Part shown: in pieces, positions 17,461-25,800 of the stretch | Position numbering within the stretch: the first letter of the stretch is position 1 | How the letters are laid out: each line of letters begins with the position of its first letter | NCBI RefSeq assembly: GCF_023634845.1 | Contig: NZ_JAMLJL010000005.1 | Coordinates: 124,001-188,000, forward strand | Source: Flavobacterium amniphilum | GTDB lineage: Bacteria; Bacteroidota; Bacteroidia; Flavobacteriales; Flavobacteriaceae | Length of the DNA: 64,000 nt | Direction: 5' to 3' | Made by a program: the position numbers and the translations under genes | Notes under the pieces: model-generated | Seen by the model: only the letters and a program-made list of their open reading frames with translations | Databases searched by the model: none | What the model was told of the DNA's origin: nothing

Positions 17461-19705
17461 ATTCGTTTACCATAACCGTTATGGTTTCGTACAATTCTTC
17501 CACATCTACAGGTTTACTGAGTACTTTCCTGATTCTTGAAGATGAAAACAGCTCTCTGTTGACTTCTTCCGAAATGGCCGTTAAAGCGACAATCGGAATA
17601 TATGGTTTAAGTTTTGAGATATGATCAGAAGCCTCGAAACCATCCATAATGGGCATCATAATATCCATCAAAACCAAATCATAATCCTTCGCTTCAACCA
17701 TTTTACAGGCTTCCAGACCGTCATTGGCGACTTCACATACATAGCCTTTTTTAACGATAATCGTTTTGGTGATCAATTGGTTTGTTTTGTTGTCTTCCAC
17801 TAATAAAATACGGACAGTTGACGGATCTTTGATTTCTTTGCTTATTTCTTCCGTTTCCGCTGTTCCGTTAAACACTTCAAAGTCTAATGAAAAGGAGATT
17901 GTGGTTCCTATTTCCGGTTGTGAATCAATGATAATGGTCTTACCAAATAACCCTAATGTTTTTTTAACCAATGTGAGTCCCAAACCGGAACCGCCATATT
18001 CGTAATTGATCTTATCGGAACCTTGAAAGAACAAATCGTAAATCTTTTCTTTGATTTCGGCATCAATCCCTATTCCGGTATCTTTTATGATAAACTGGAC
18101 TTCAATCTTATCCTGAATCTCATTTGTCTTTTTAGCTTCAATTGAAACCTTTCCGTTTTTGGAGAATTTGAATGCATTATCAATTAAACTATACAAAACC
18201 TGATACAATTTGGCTTCATCAAACACCAATTTTGAAGGGATTGCACTGTCAATGAGCAACGATTCGGTGATGTTGTTATCCCTGTTCTTTCTGACGATTG
18301 CCAAAATCTTAGTCATTAATTCATCTAAAGAAACAACATCTTTCTTAGGAATATAATCCTTTTCCAAACTGTCGATTACATTGATTTCAATTATATTACC
18401 TGATAAACTATAGAGATTTTGTACCGAAGCCTGTAACTGTTCAATGTTTTGGTCATAATTACTCTTATCTCCTTCCATCAGGTGAAGTAACCCGTTAAGG
18501 GTATATATAGGTGTCCTTAGTTCATGGGAAATGGTATCTAACAGTTTCCTTTTAACATTTAATGCCGTTTCGAGTTCAGAATTTGCTTTGTGGAGTAACG
18601 CATTTTTCTCGTTCAGCAAATCATTGGTCGAACTTTTGAATTTAGCATTGCGGTATTGGAAATACAATAAGACAATTAAGATGATTATGGCAAACAAACA
18701 AAGCAGCAGCAGGTAGTTTTTGTACTTCTCATTTTCGCTGCGGAGTTTATTTTCCTTTATAATCGATTGAAATTCAATGTTCTTTACTTCAAGCTCTCTT
18801 TTCTGATTCAGAAAATGGTTCATTTTTACCACCCGGTAAACCAAACGTTTCTTAAAATAATCATTGGCTATTTTAAGGTTATCGGCTGCTTCGGTATACT
18901 TATGTTCTTTTTCATAAAGCCTGCCCAGCACCGAGTAATAACGCGACTTCAATAAAAAGTCTTCATCATACTTCTGAAATATCACAGATTTTTGGGCCAT
19001 CTGAAGATACTCACGGGCTTTATCCAGCTGGTTAAGGTTGTAATAACTTTCGGCAGTGAGCAAACTTACTTCGGGTTGATCAGGATCGCCTCCGAGTTCT
19101 TTATTCAGTGAAAGGAATTTAAGCGAATTATCAAGGGTTTTAGGCCAGTCTTCTTTCTTCAAATACAAAAGCGTAAGGTTGTAATACATATCAACCTGCT
19201 TTTCCCTCGGAGCGTATTGCTTCAGGTATTTTTCTGAAAGAAGTGTATATTTTTCATCAAGACCTTCATTTCCCTGTGAATTATAAAAGACAGCCAAATG
19301 CTCATAATATTCACCGCGGATAACATTATTATTATGTTTATCCAACACTTTACCGGCTCTGTCGAGCACTTTCTTACTGCTGGTATAATCAAATTTGGTC
19401 ACATGGTAATAGGAGATTTCCAGATATAAATAAAGTAACTGGTCGTAGTTCTCAGCATCAATCAGTTTTTTTTCCAGTTGGTTGACCATCTTTGAACCTT
19501 CCTTATAGTGGTCGTAGTCGTTTATTTCCAGTATTTTTTTAGCATCTTCAAACTCTTTAAGAACTTTCGGATCAATGGAAATTGGCTTTTGAAAGGCAAA
19601 CGCAGAAGTATCGGTAAAGAAAACAAGTACAACAAAACAGCATGACAATACCCTTGCAATCATGGACAAATCAAATCCGGCATTTGCTTTTGTAGTAAAT
19701 TTCAC
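17459..19705 (-). CDS. Hybrid histidine kinase with TPR-like sensor and receiver domain
   Basis: 748 residues. N-terminal signal/hydrophobic segment (about 15-38), a helical TPR-like periplasmic sensor (about 50-320), one transmembrane helix (about 328-350), then a cytoplasmic coiled coil. HisKA has the phospho-acceptor in ISHELRTP (about 393). HATPase_c shows the N box SLIDNAFKFS, G1 DTGIGID and G2 GSGLGLTLV. A receiver (about 630-748) has the phosphorylatable Asp in VLMDIMMP (about 683) and the Lys of LSKPVD. No output domain or neighbouring regulator is present, so its output partner is unknown. TPR hybrid kinases of this kind are frequent in Bacteroidota. Confidence 0.9.
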   Translation of the reverse strand: MKFTTKANAGFDLSMIARVLSCCFVVLVFFTDTSAFAFQKPISIDPKVLKEFEDAKKILEINDYDHYKEGSKMVNQLEKKLIDAENYDQLLYLYLEISYYHVTKFDYTSSKKVLDRAGKVLDKHNNNVIRGEYYEHLAVFYNSQGNEGLDEKYTLLSEKYLKQYAPREKQVDMYYNLTLLYLKKEDWPKTLDNSLKFLSLNKELGGDPDQPEVSLLTAESYYNLNQLDKAREYLQMAQKSVIFQKYDEDFLLKSRYYSVLGRLYEKEHKYTEAADNLKIANDYFKKRLVYRVVKMNHFLNQKRELEVKNIEFQSIIKENKLRSENEKYKNYLLLLCLFAIIILIVLLYFQYRNAKFKSSTNDLLNEKNALLHKANSELETALNVKRKLLDTISHELRTPIYTLNGLLHLMEGDKSNYDQNIEQLQASVQNLYSLSGNIIEINVIDSLEKDYIPKKDVVSLDELMTKILAIVRKNRDNNITESLLIDSAIPSKLVFDEAKLYQVLYSLIDNAFKFSKNGKVSIEAKKTNEIQDKIEVQFIIKDTGIGIDAEIKEKIYDLFFQGSDKINYEYGGSGLGLTLVKKTLGLFGKTIIIDSQPEIGTTISFSLDFEVFNGTAETEEISKEIKDPSTVRILLVEDNKTNQLITKTIIVKKGYVCEVANDGLEACKMVEAKDYDLVLMDIMMPIMDGFEASDHISKLKPYIPIVALTAISEEVNRELFSSSRIRKVLSKPVDVEELYETITVMVNE

Positions 19706-19821
19706 GCTATAACTGATTAATTTTTATGAATTTACAATAATATTCATTTCGCTCCAAATTTTATATTTCAACTGTGAAACTTTTAAGGCGTAAAGTGCAT
19801 AACGGCCCTACTAATTTTAAA

Positions 19822-19851
19822 TTGTCCATTCTACATTCATTCTTATATTTG
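19822..19851 (+). promoter_or_regulatory. Flavobacterial promoter TTG-N19-TATATTTG
   Basis: TTG (19822-19824) and TATATTTG (19844-19851) are exactly 19 bp apart, ending 19 bp before the ATG of the EamA transporter. One of the best promoter matches in the window. Confidence 0.8.
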
Positions 19852-19870
19852 GATAAAATTAAATTCAACT

Positions 19871-20731
19871 ATGCACTTCATCCTGATCAGCATTATCTGC
19901 AGCGTGTTTGTAGGGGTTCTTTTAAAAATCGCCCGAAATAAAGATTTGAGTATTTACCAGATCATTTCCTGGAATTACCTGTTTGCCTTACTTGCCTTAT
20001 TGGTCACATACAAACCGGTAATCAATACTAATTTCGGAATGGAAACCGGAATCGTAACCGGGAGTCTTATTTTTCTCCTACCCGTGATTTTTGTATTTCA
20101 GGCGAAAGCCATCAAACATTCAGGAATCGTAAAAACCGATATTGCCCAGCGTTTATCACTCTTCATTTCCATTTGTTTTTCATTATTTATAGCCAAAGAA
20201 ATATTCAATTCCTATAAAGTCATCGGTTTGATCATTGCTTTCATTGCCATATTTTTTACTTTTTACAAAAAGCAGCAAACCGGAACAGATGATTCAAAAG
20301 CTTATTTTCTGGTATTGGTTTTAGGCGGATTTGGCATCATCGATATCTTATTCAAAAAGGTGGCCACTATTGGCGAACTGAAATTTACCGAATTACTTTT
20401 ACTGGTTTTCATAGGCGCTTTAGCCGTAGCCTGGACAATATCCGGTTATTATATCACGATCAAAAAAGAATACTTTTCCATCCGGAATATGTATTGGGGA
20501 ATTTTGGTGGGTTTACTGAATTTCAGTAATATTTCCTTTTATATCAAAGCACACCAGAATTTATCTTCCAATCCGTCGACGGTTTTCATCGGTATGAACA
20601 TGGGGGTTATCCTATTGGGAAGTATGATTGGCGTATTTTATTTCAAAGAGAAACTGACAAAACTGAATTACTTCGGAGTAGTGCTTTCCTTACTGTCAAT
20701 TGTTTTGATTGCCTATTCCCAAATGCAATAA
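19871..20731 (+). CDS. EamA/DMT-family transporter
   Basis: 286 residues, almost entirely hydrophobic, with about ten predicted transmembrane helices and two-fold EamA-like halves. Motifs typical of drug/metabolite transporters are seen near the ends of the halves (KAIKHSGIVKTDIAQRLS; the C-terminal YFKEKLTKLNYFGVVLSLLSIVLIAYS). Probably an inner-membrane exporter of small metabolites; the substrate is unknown. Monocistronic, between a strong promoter and a hairpin terminator. Confidence 0.85.
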   Translation: MHFILISIICSVFVGVLLKIARNKDLSIYQIISWNYLFALLALLVTYKPVINTNFGMETGIVTGSLIFLLPVIFVFQAKAIKHSGIVKTDIAQRLSLFISICFSLFIAKEIFNSYKVIGLIIAFIAIFFTFYKKQQTGTDDSKAYFLVLVLGGFGIIDILFKKVATIGELKFTELLLLVFIGALAVAWTISGYYITIKKEYFSIRNMYWGILVGLLNFSNISFYIKAHQNLSSNPSTVFIGMNMGVILLGSMIGVFYFKEKLTKLNYFGVVLSLLSIVLIAYSQMQ

Positions 20732-20734
20732 AAA

Positions 20735-20760
20735 ATCCCGGATAAACCGGGATCTCTTTA
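20735..20760. terminator. Hairpin between EamA gene and convergent phosphatase gene
   Basis: ATCCCGG / CCGGGAT stem with a 5-base loop. It has an A-rich 5' side and only a weak T run on the plus strand; likely serves both converging genes. Confidence 0.6.
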
Positions 20761-21333
20761 TTTTTTCTCTTTTTCTTTCCTTGATTCGTAGTTGTGAAGG
20801 AAATCTCCTTTGGGTTTACCCAAATCAAACGAACTCCACTTAGTTAAGAAACGTGTGCTGGTTCTCGCTTCGTCACGGTCAATGTTTTCATATTCGATAC
20901 GGTAAATAGCCGAATACATTTCAGCTCTTCCCACTCCGTGATAACAATGAATCAATACCGGATAATTATCCTTATTGTCCATAATCTCGAAGAATTTATC
21001 CAGATTATGCTGTTTCGGAACCTGATCTGAACCATTATTGAAGTAATTAACCCCCGAAATCTTTTCAACAGCATTCTTTTCTGCCGTTAATTCCTCCGGA
21101 ATCTCAGGATTATTCACATCATCCCCGGTTCCAGGGAAACGCAAATCGACAATACTCTTGATGTTGTATTTCTTTACGTAATCTTCGATTTCATCCGGCG
21201 GAATAACACCGCTCTTGTACACTTTCCCTTCGGTAATGGTTTCAAAATTGTGATTGATGTGCATGTCGTACACATACTTACCCACTCCGATAAGTACCAC
21301 AAAGACAACTAAAAGTCCTAATTTCTTTTTCAT
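20758..21333 (-). CDS. Membrane-anchored protein tyrosine/dual-specificity phosphatase-like protein
   Basis: 191 residues. An N-terminal transmembrane helix (about 3-22) anchors the protein. The active-site loop HCYHGVGR near residue 123 matches the Cys-x5-Arg signature of tyrosine and dual-specificity phosphatases; DLRFPGTGDD upstream resembles the family's early strand and general-acid region. I prefer the ATG at 21333 to a TTG at 21372 because it lies one base after the stop of the upstream gene and opens the membrane helix. Co-transcribed with the LtaS-like gene; a joint role in lipid or envelope phosphate metabolism is an inference. Confidence 0.8.
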   Translation of the reverse strand: MKKKLGLLVVFVVLIGVGKYVYDMHINHNFETITEGKVYKSGVIPPDEIEDYVKKYNIKSIVDLRFPGTGDDVNNPEIPEELTAEKNAVEKISGVNYFNNGSDQVPKQHNLDKFFEIMDNKDNYPVLIHCYHGVGRAEMYSAIYRIEYENIDRDEARTSTRFLTKWSSFDLGKPKGDFLHNYESRKEKEKK

Positions 21334-21334
21334 G

Positions 21335-23260
21335 TTATTTATAGTATAGTTTTTGATCGATGATGCGGTCAAAATAATCTTTCAGGAAGGCTTTACACGC
21401 CTCGCCTGTCTCCAGCATTTCGGCATTAGGCTTACCAATCAGGTTCTTTTCCAGACCTTTATCGTTGATATCATAATAACCGGTAATCTTCTTACCGTCA
21501 AAGATACAGATATAATTCCCTCTTTGGAACTGGTATTGGTTTCCGCTGAAATTTACCGCAAAAGGCTTGATTTTAGCATCACCTACCAAGCTTCTTCCCC
21601 AACTTCTGAACGGTTTGTTATACCCTACCATGTCTAAAACCGTAGGATAAATATCAATTTGCTGTGCCAGTTCCTTACGGTCGCCTTTTAAGCTTCCGTC
21701 GGGTTTATAAATTAAGATAGGTACCGCCTGACGGTTCACTACCTTCTCATATTCCGGATAGCCGGTTAAATTACCATGATCGGCCGTGATAATGAAAATG
21801 GTATTCTTGAACCAAGGTTGTTTCTTAGCCGCTTCAAAGAACTTCTTATACGCATAATCGGTATAGCCCACACACTGGTGCATCTTGTTTGTCCCTTTCG
21901 GGAACTTGCCTTCATACTGCTTCGGAACGATATACGGTTCGTGTGATGAAACGGTAAAAATCGTACTGAAGAAAGGCTTTTTCTTGGTATCCAACTGCTG
22001 TTTCATGAACTGCATGAACGGTTCGTCCCAAATACCCCACACACCGTCATGTTCGGCGTCGTTATTGAATTCGGTTTTCCCGTAATAATGATCAAAGCCC
22101 AAAATATTCCCAAAGCCCAAGAAGCCCATTGAACCGTTTGGCGCCCCATGAAAGAATGAAGTGTCATACCCCATTTCTTCGAGACAAGAAACCAATGACT
22201 GGATCTTCTGTTTTGGATACGGTGAAGAGGTGAAAGCATCCCTGAACGAAGGAATCCCAGATATCACCGAAGACATTCCGTGGATGGATTTACTACCGTT
22301 TGCAAAGGCATTCGAATAAATCATGCTTTCCTGTGCCAATGAATCCAAAAACGGTGTATAACTCACATAGTTCTTAATCTTCCGGTCTTTGTTAAAAGCA
22401 CCCCAGTATTCACGTCCGTAACTTTCGGTGATAAACAAGACTATGTTAGGAGTCGATTTCGCATTGTTTGTGTACTGCTTAATCGGCTGGATGTCCCGTT
22501 CCAAAACACCTTCCTTCACCGGATAGCTTACTTTCTTGAAGCTGGTCTTACCTATAGTCCTGATTAAAGTAAACGGAGTATTCAACACGATATCCGCATG
22601 TTGTGGCTTATCCACATAACGATTCGCATCAATCATGTTCAACGGACGCGTACTCTTCTTGAAGTCGCCCCTGATTCCGCCCACACACATCGTCGCGATG
22701 AACAGAAACCCGATAACCGAAGAACCAAAGTACTTCAGGTTATGTGGTACTTCTTTTTCTTCTACCTTAACCAACTTATACAGACGGATCCACAAATAAG
22801 CCAGTACAAAGAAGATCACATACACATGCCAGTAACTTACAATAAAACGGAAGAACATATTCCCTTTATTCGACTCGTGCTTCACGATATCCATGATGGC
22901 AATGGTCGTTCTGGAATACGTATATTTATAGTAGATGAAATCGATAAAATTAGCCGTGTAAGCAATTAAATTAAAAATAAAATAAACAAAGAATAAAATC
23001 TTCTGGTACACGGGTTTGGTATTCACCCATAAAGGCAAAATGGAAAGCAAAATAAACAATCCGTTTACATACAAAATTGAAGTCGTATCAAACACCAATC
23101 CGTGGTAAGCCAGTCTCAGATATTCTGAAACCGAATCGACTTTCAGATAAGAGAAATTGTAAAAGAAAAACAGCAATCTTGCGATGGAGTAAAACAAGTA
23201 CGCTAATAAAATGCGGTAAAAAAGAACCTTATATTCCTGTGTTCTAAAAAATTTTGTCAT
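21335..23260 (-). CDS. LtaS-like membrane sulfatase/phosphoglycerol transferase
   Basis: 641 residues. Four or five transmembrane helices occupy residues 1-205. An alkaline-phosphatase-fold domain follows: PNIVLFITESYGREYW (about 272, first metal site), FANGSKSIHGMSS (about 320, Ser probably the nucleophile position), ITADHGNLTG (about 490) and a metal His in VSSHEPY. The family transfers phosphoglycerol or phosphoethanolamine groups to envelope glycolipids and polymers. Gram-negative Bacteroidota lack lipoteichoic acid, so the acceptor is unknown. Its TAA is followed after one base by the ATG of the phosphatase, a tight two-gene operon. Confidence 0.85.
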   Translation of the reverse strand: MTKFFRTQEYKVLFYRILLAYLFYSIARLLFFFYNFSYLKVDSVSEYLRLAYHGLVFDTTSILYVNGLFILLSILPLWVNTKPVYQKILFFVYFIFNLIAYTANFIDFIYYKYTYSRTTIAIMDIVKHESNKGNMFFRFIVSYWHVYVIFFVLAYLWIRLYKLVKVEEKEVPHNLKYFGSSVIGFLFIATMCVGGIRGDFKKSTRPLNMIDANRYVDKPQHADIVLNTPFTLIRTIGKTSFKKVSYPVKEGVLERDIQPIKQYTNNAKSTPNIVLFITESYGREYWGAFNKDRKIKNYVSYTPFLDSLAQESMIYSNAFANGSKSIHGMSSVISGIPSFRDAFTSSPYPKQKIQSLVSCLEEMGYDTSFFHGAPNGSMGFLGFGNILGFDHYYGKTEFNNDAEHDGVWGIWDEPFMQFMKQQLDTKKKPFFSTIFTVSSHEPYIVPKQYEGKFPKGTNKMHQCVGYTDYAYKKFFEAAKKQPWFKNTIFIITADHGNLTGYPEYEKVVNRQAVPILIYKPDGSLKGDRKELAQQIDIYPTVLDMVGYNKPFRSWGRSLVGDAKIKPFAVNFSGNQYQFQRGNYICIFDGKKITGYYDINDKGLEKNLIGKPNAEMLETGEACKAFLKDYFDRIIDQKLYYK

Positions 23261-23281
23261 TGAAAATTATTTTTCCAACAA

Positions 23282-23289
23282 CAAAAGTA
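23282..23289 (-). promoter_or_regulatory. -7 box TACTTTTG for the LtaS-like operon
   Basis: Perfect minus-strand TAnnTTTG, 21 bp before the ATG at 23260. No convincing -33 TTG. Confidence 0.55.
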
Positions 23290-23336
23290 TGGGATTAATC
23301 CATATGTAACCATTTTTTTAAAAAATTATAACTTTT

Positions 23337-23362
23337 TTGTTACTAAATAGCCACTATCTTTG
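23337..23362 (+). promoter_or_regulatory. Promoter-like TTG-N15-TATCTTTG for sdaA
   Basis: TATCTTTG at 23355-23362 ends 21 bp before the ATG; TTG at 23337-23339 is 15 bp away, closer than the ideal 19. Confidence 0.55.
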
Positions 23363-23383
23363 TAAACTAAATCGTTGTAGTTT

Positions 23384-24802
23384 ATGGAAGAATGTATTTC
23401 GGTATTTGATATGTTAAAGATTGGTGTTGGTCCTTCAAGCTCCCATACACTTGGGCCTTGGCGTGCCGCCGAACGATTTTTAAAAGAACTCAAAGAAGAA
23501 AACATCCTGAATGCAACCACCCGGGTGAAAGTGGATTTATACGGTTCATTATCGTTGACCGGTGTGGGCCACGCTACCGATTTAGCCGTGATGCTCGGAC
23601 TGAGCGGACAGGATCCTGAATACATTCCGGTACAGGATATCGACGGGATTATCAAGAGCATCCGGACAAATCACCAACTGAATCTGAACAGCGAACTGGT
23701 GATTGACTTTGAAATTGAAAAAGATATAGTTTTCAATAAGAACTTCCTTCCTTTCCATGCCAACGGATTAACGTTTACAGCCTTTCATGACAAGGGTTCA
23801 TACGAATCGACTTTTTATTCGATTGGTGGCGGATTTGTAGTAAAGGAAGAAACTTCTTCTGTTAAATCAGAAATCAAATGTGATTTCCCTTACCCGATTA
23901 ATTTAGCGGCTGAATTGTTGGAATACTGCCAGCAACAGAACCGCAAAATATCGGAAGTAGTGTATGACAACGAAAAATCAATGCGCACGGAAGAAGAAAT
24001 CCACCATGAATTAATGAGAGTGTGGAATACCATGCTCGAATGTATGTATATAGGCTGTCACAGCGAAGGTATTTTACCGGGCGGATTGAATGTGCGCCGC
24101 CGTGCTTTTGACATGCACCAGAACTTAATCGGTCTGGCTAATTATAACTCCCCACAGGAGTGGTTGGAAACCATTCGCAAGACAGAAGTGAAATTCCGTC
24201 AGATTTTGAAATGGGTTTCCTGCTTCGCATTAGCCGTTAATGAAGTGAATGCTTCGTTAGGCCGCGTGGTAACAGCTCCTACAAACGGTAGTGCCGGAGT
24301 AATCCCTGCGGTTTTGATGTATTATATGGTGATTGAAAACCATGAGGCAGATGAAAACCAGATCAAACAGTTTTTAATGGTAGCAGGCGAAGTGGGCAGT
24401 ATCTTCAAAAAAGGTGCCACCATTTCAGCGGCCATGGGAGGCTGTCAGGCAGAGATTGGCGTATCTTCGGCAATGGCTGCAGCGGCACTTTGTGAAGTAA
24501 TGGGCGGAACTCCCGAGCAGGTTTTAATGGCTGCCGAAATTGCGATGGAACACCACTTGGGATTAACCTGTGACCCGATAGGCGGTTTAGTACAGATACC
24601 TTGTATCGAACGTAATACAATGGGTGCCATCAAGGCCATCAACGCTGCCGAATTGGCTTTGGAGACTGATCCTAAAAATGCAAAAGTTCCTTTAGATAAA
24701 GTGGTCAATACCATGTGGCAAACCGCCAAAGACATGAACAATAAATACAAAGAAACTTCGGAAGGCGGACTTGCAATTGCGGTTAACATGGCCGATTGTT
24801 AA
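23384..24802 (+). CDS. sdaA: L-serine ammonia-lyase, single-chain, iron-sulfur type
   Basis: 472 residues, the fused alpha+beta form. It deaminates L-serine to pyruvate using a [4Fe-4S] cluster. The beta domain opens with [19 protein letters not shown] (about 12-30) and [14 protein letters not shown]. The alpha domain has [14 protein letters not shown] (about 300) and candidate cluster cysteines in [27 protein letters not shown]. Intact and full length. Its stop overlaps the start of the next gene (TAATG), so the two are translationally coupled. Confidence 0.95.
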   Translation: MEECISVFDMLKIGVGPSSSHTLGPWRAAERFLKELKEENILNATTRVKVDLYGSLSLTGVGHATDLAVMLGLSGQDPEYIPVQDIDGIIKSIRTNHQLNLNSELVIDFEIEKDIVFNKNFLPFHANGLTFTAFHDKGSYESTFYSIGGGFVVKEETSSVKSEIKCDFPYPINLAAELLEYCQQQNRKISEVVYDNEKSMRTEEEIHHELMRVWNTMLECMYIGCHSEGILPGGLNVRRRAFDMHQNLIGLANYNSPQEWLETIRKTEVKFRQILKWVSCFALAVNEVNASLGRVVTAPTNGSAGVIPAVLMYYMVIENHEADENQIKQFLMVAGEVGSIFKKGATISAAMGGCQAEIGVSSAMAAAALCEVMGGTPEQVLMAAEIAMEHHLGLTCDPIGGLVQIPCIERNTMGAIKAINAAELALETDPKNAKVPLDKVVNTMWQTAKDMNNKYKETSEGGLAIAVNMADC

Positions 24803-25176
24803 TGTCCAAAACCCGGATTACATATCTCATTGTCATCTTTTCTGTTATTCTGACCGGAATACTTTCACGAAAACTGGATTTCATTCCGTTGTTTGTGGGT
24901 GATGTATTGTATGCTGTCATGGTCTATTTTATGGTACGTTTTGTTTTTCTGAACGGTAAATCTTCTGTAATTTTCATAACCGCACTCCTACTCTGCTTTG
25001 TTGTTGAATTTCAGCAAACGCTTGAATTCAGTTGGTTGGTTGCCATCCGAAAAACCTCAATTGGCCATTATGCATTGGGTGAAGGTTTCCTTTGGAGCGA
25101 CCTTTTGTATTATACTTTGGGTGCGGGTTTAGGGGGTTTAGTTGATGTTTTTCTCAGGAAGAGTTATAAATTATGA
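24802..25176 (+). CDS. DUF2809-family membrane protein
   Basis: 124 residues from the ATG that overlaps the sdaA stop (TAATG). Four predicted transmembrane helices; conserved-looking FQQTLEF and DLLYYTLGAGLGGLVD segments match the DUF2809 family as I recall it. Function unknown. The last codons (SYKL-stop) lie within a repeat arm that begins at 25161, so the C-terminus may have been remodelled by repeat DNA. Confidence 0.75.
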   Translation: MSKTRITYLIVIFSVILTGILSRKLDFIPLFVGDVLYAVMVYFMVRFVFLNGKSSVIFITALLLCFVVEFQQTLEFSWLVAIRKTSIGHYALGEGFLWSDLLYYTLGAGLGGLVDVFLRKSYKL

Positions 25177-25350
25177 GTTATGAATTATGAGTTAAGAGTA
25201 AAGCTTGACAAGCAAATAACTCTTAAAAAACATGCGCCAATTCTTAGTCTAACTTAAATAAGGTTTAGTCTAATTCATTTCACTTAAAGGTTACATTACA
25301 CAACAACAAACACTCATAACTTATAATTCATAATTCATAACTCATAAATT
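25161..25350. repeat. Inverted-repeat pair (ATGAGTTATGAATTATG type)
   Basis: The left arm (25161-25199) and right arm (25313-25350) are imperfect inverted copies of a low-complexity ATGAGTTATGAATTATGA sequence about 38 bp long, with 113 bp between them. The left arm overlaps the stop codon of the DUF2809 gene; the right arm abuts array 2. Similar quasi-palindromic TTATGAATTATGA repeats are common in AT-rich bacteria. Confidence 0.75.
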
Positions 25351-25644
25351 AGTTCACCAAACTTAATAACTAGTTCTCCTTACTTAATAACTAGTTCACG
25401 TTACTTAATAACTAGTTCACGTTACTTAGTAACTAGTTCACGTTACTTAATAACTAGTTCACGTTACTTAATAACTAGTTCACGTTACTTAGTAACTAGT
25501 TCACGTTACTTAATAACTAGTTCACGTTACTTAGTAACTAGTTCACGTTACTTAGTAACTAGTTCACCTAATTAAGTAACTAGTTCACCAAACTTAATTA
25601 GTAGTTCACCTAACTTAGTAACTAGTTCACATTTTGAAGTAATT
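25351..25644. repeat. Tandem array 2: 14 units of exactly 21 bp
   Basis: Fourteen contiguous 21-bp units with no spacers. The central consensus is AGTTCACGTT followed by ACTTARTAACT, and units 3-10 differ only by the A/G at R. Units 1, 2 and 11-14 are degenerate. Each unit contains overlapping short palindromes (GTTACTTAGTAAC and AACTAGTT). Five of the six frames are closed by stops in every unit and the open one has no start, so the array is non-coding. It lies between two convergent genes, so it cannot be a promoter region for either. Confidence 0.95.
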
Positions 25645-25792
25645 AGTAAAGAGTGATTAGTGATTAGTAAAACTCAGACTATATATCATACTATAGCATT
25701 TGCTTTGAATAATCAGGTATGATCAATAGTATCAAATCTGCCGGTAAAGAATACCACAAGCTAATCACTAATTACTAATCACTCTTCACTAA
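25640..25792. repeat. Second inverted-repeat pair (AGAGTGATTAGT type)
   Basis: Left arm 25640-25672 and right arm 25761-25792 are imperfect inverted copies (shared core TTAGTRAAGAGTGATTAGT). The left arm continues directly out of the last degenerate unit of array 2; the right arm ends 8 bp before the stop of the porin gene. The same GTGATTAGT vocabulary occurs near 52789. Confidence 0.7.
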
Positions 25793-25800
25793 ATACAAAA

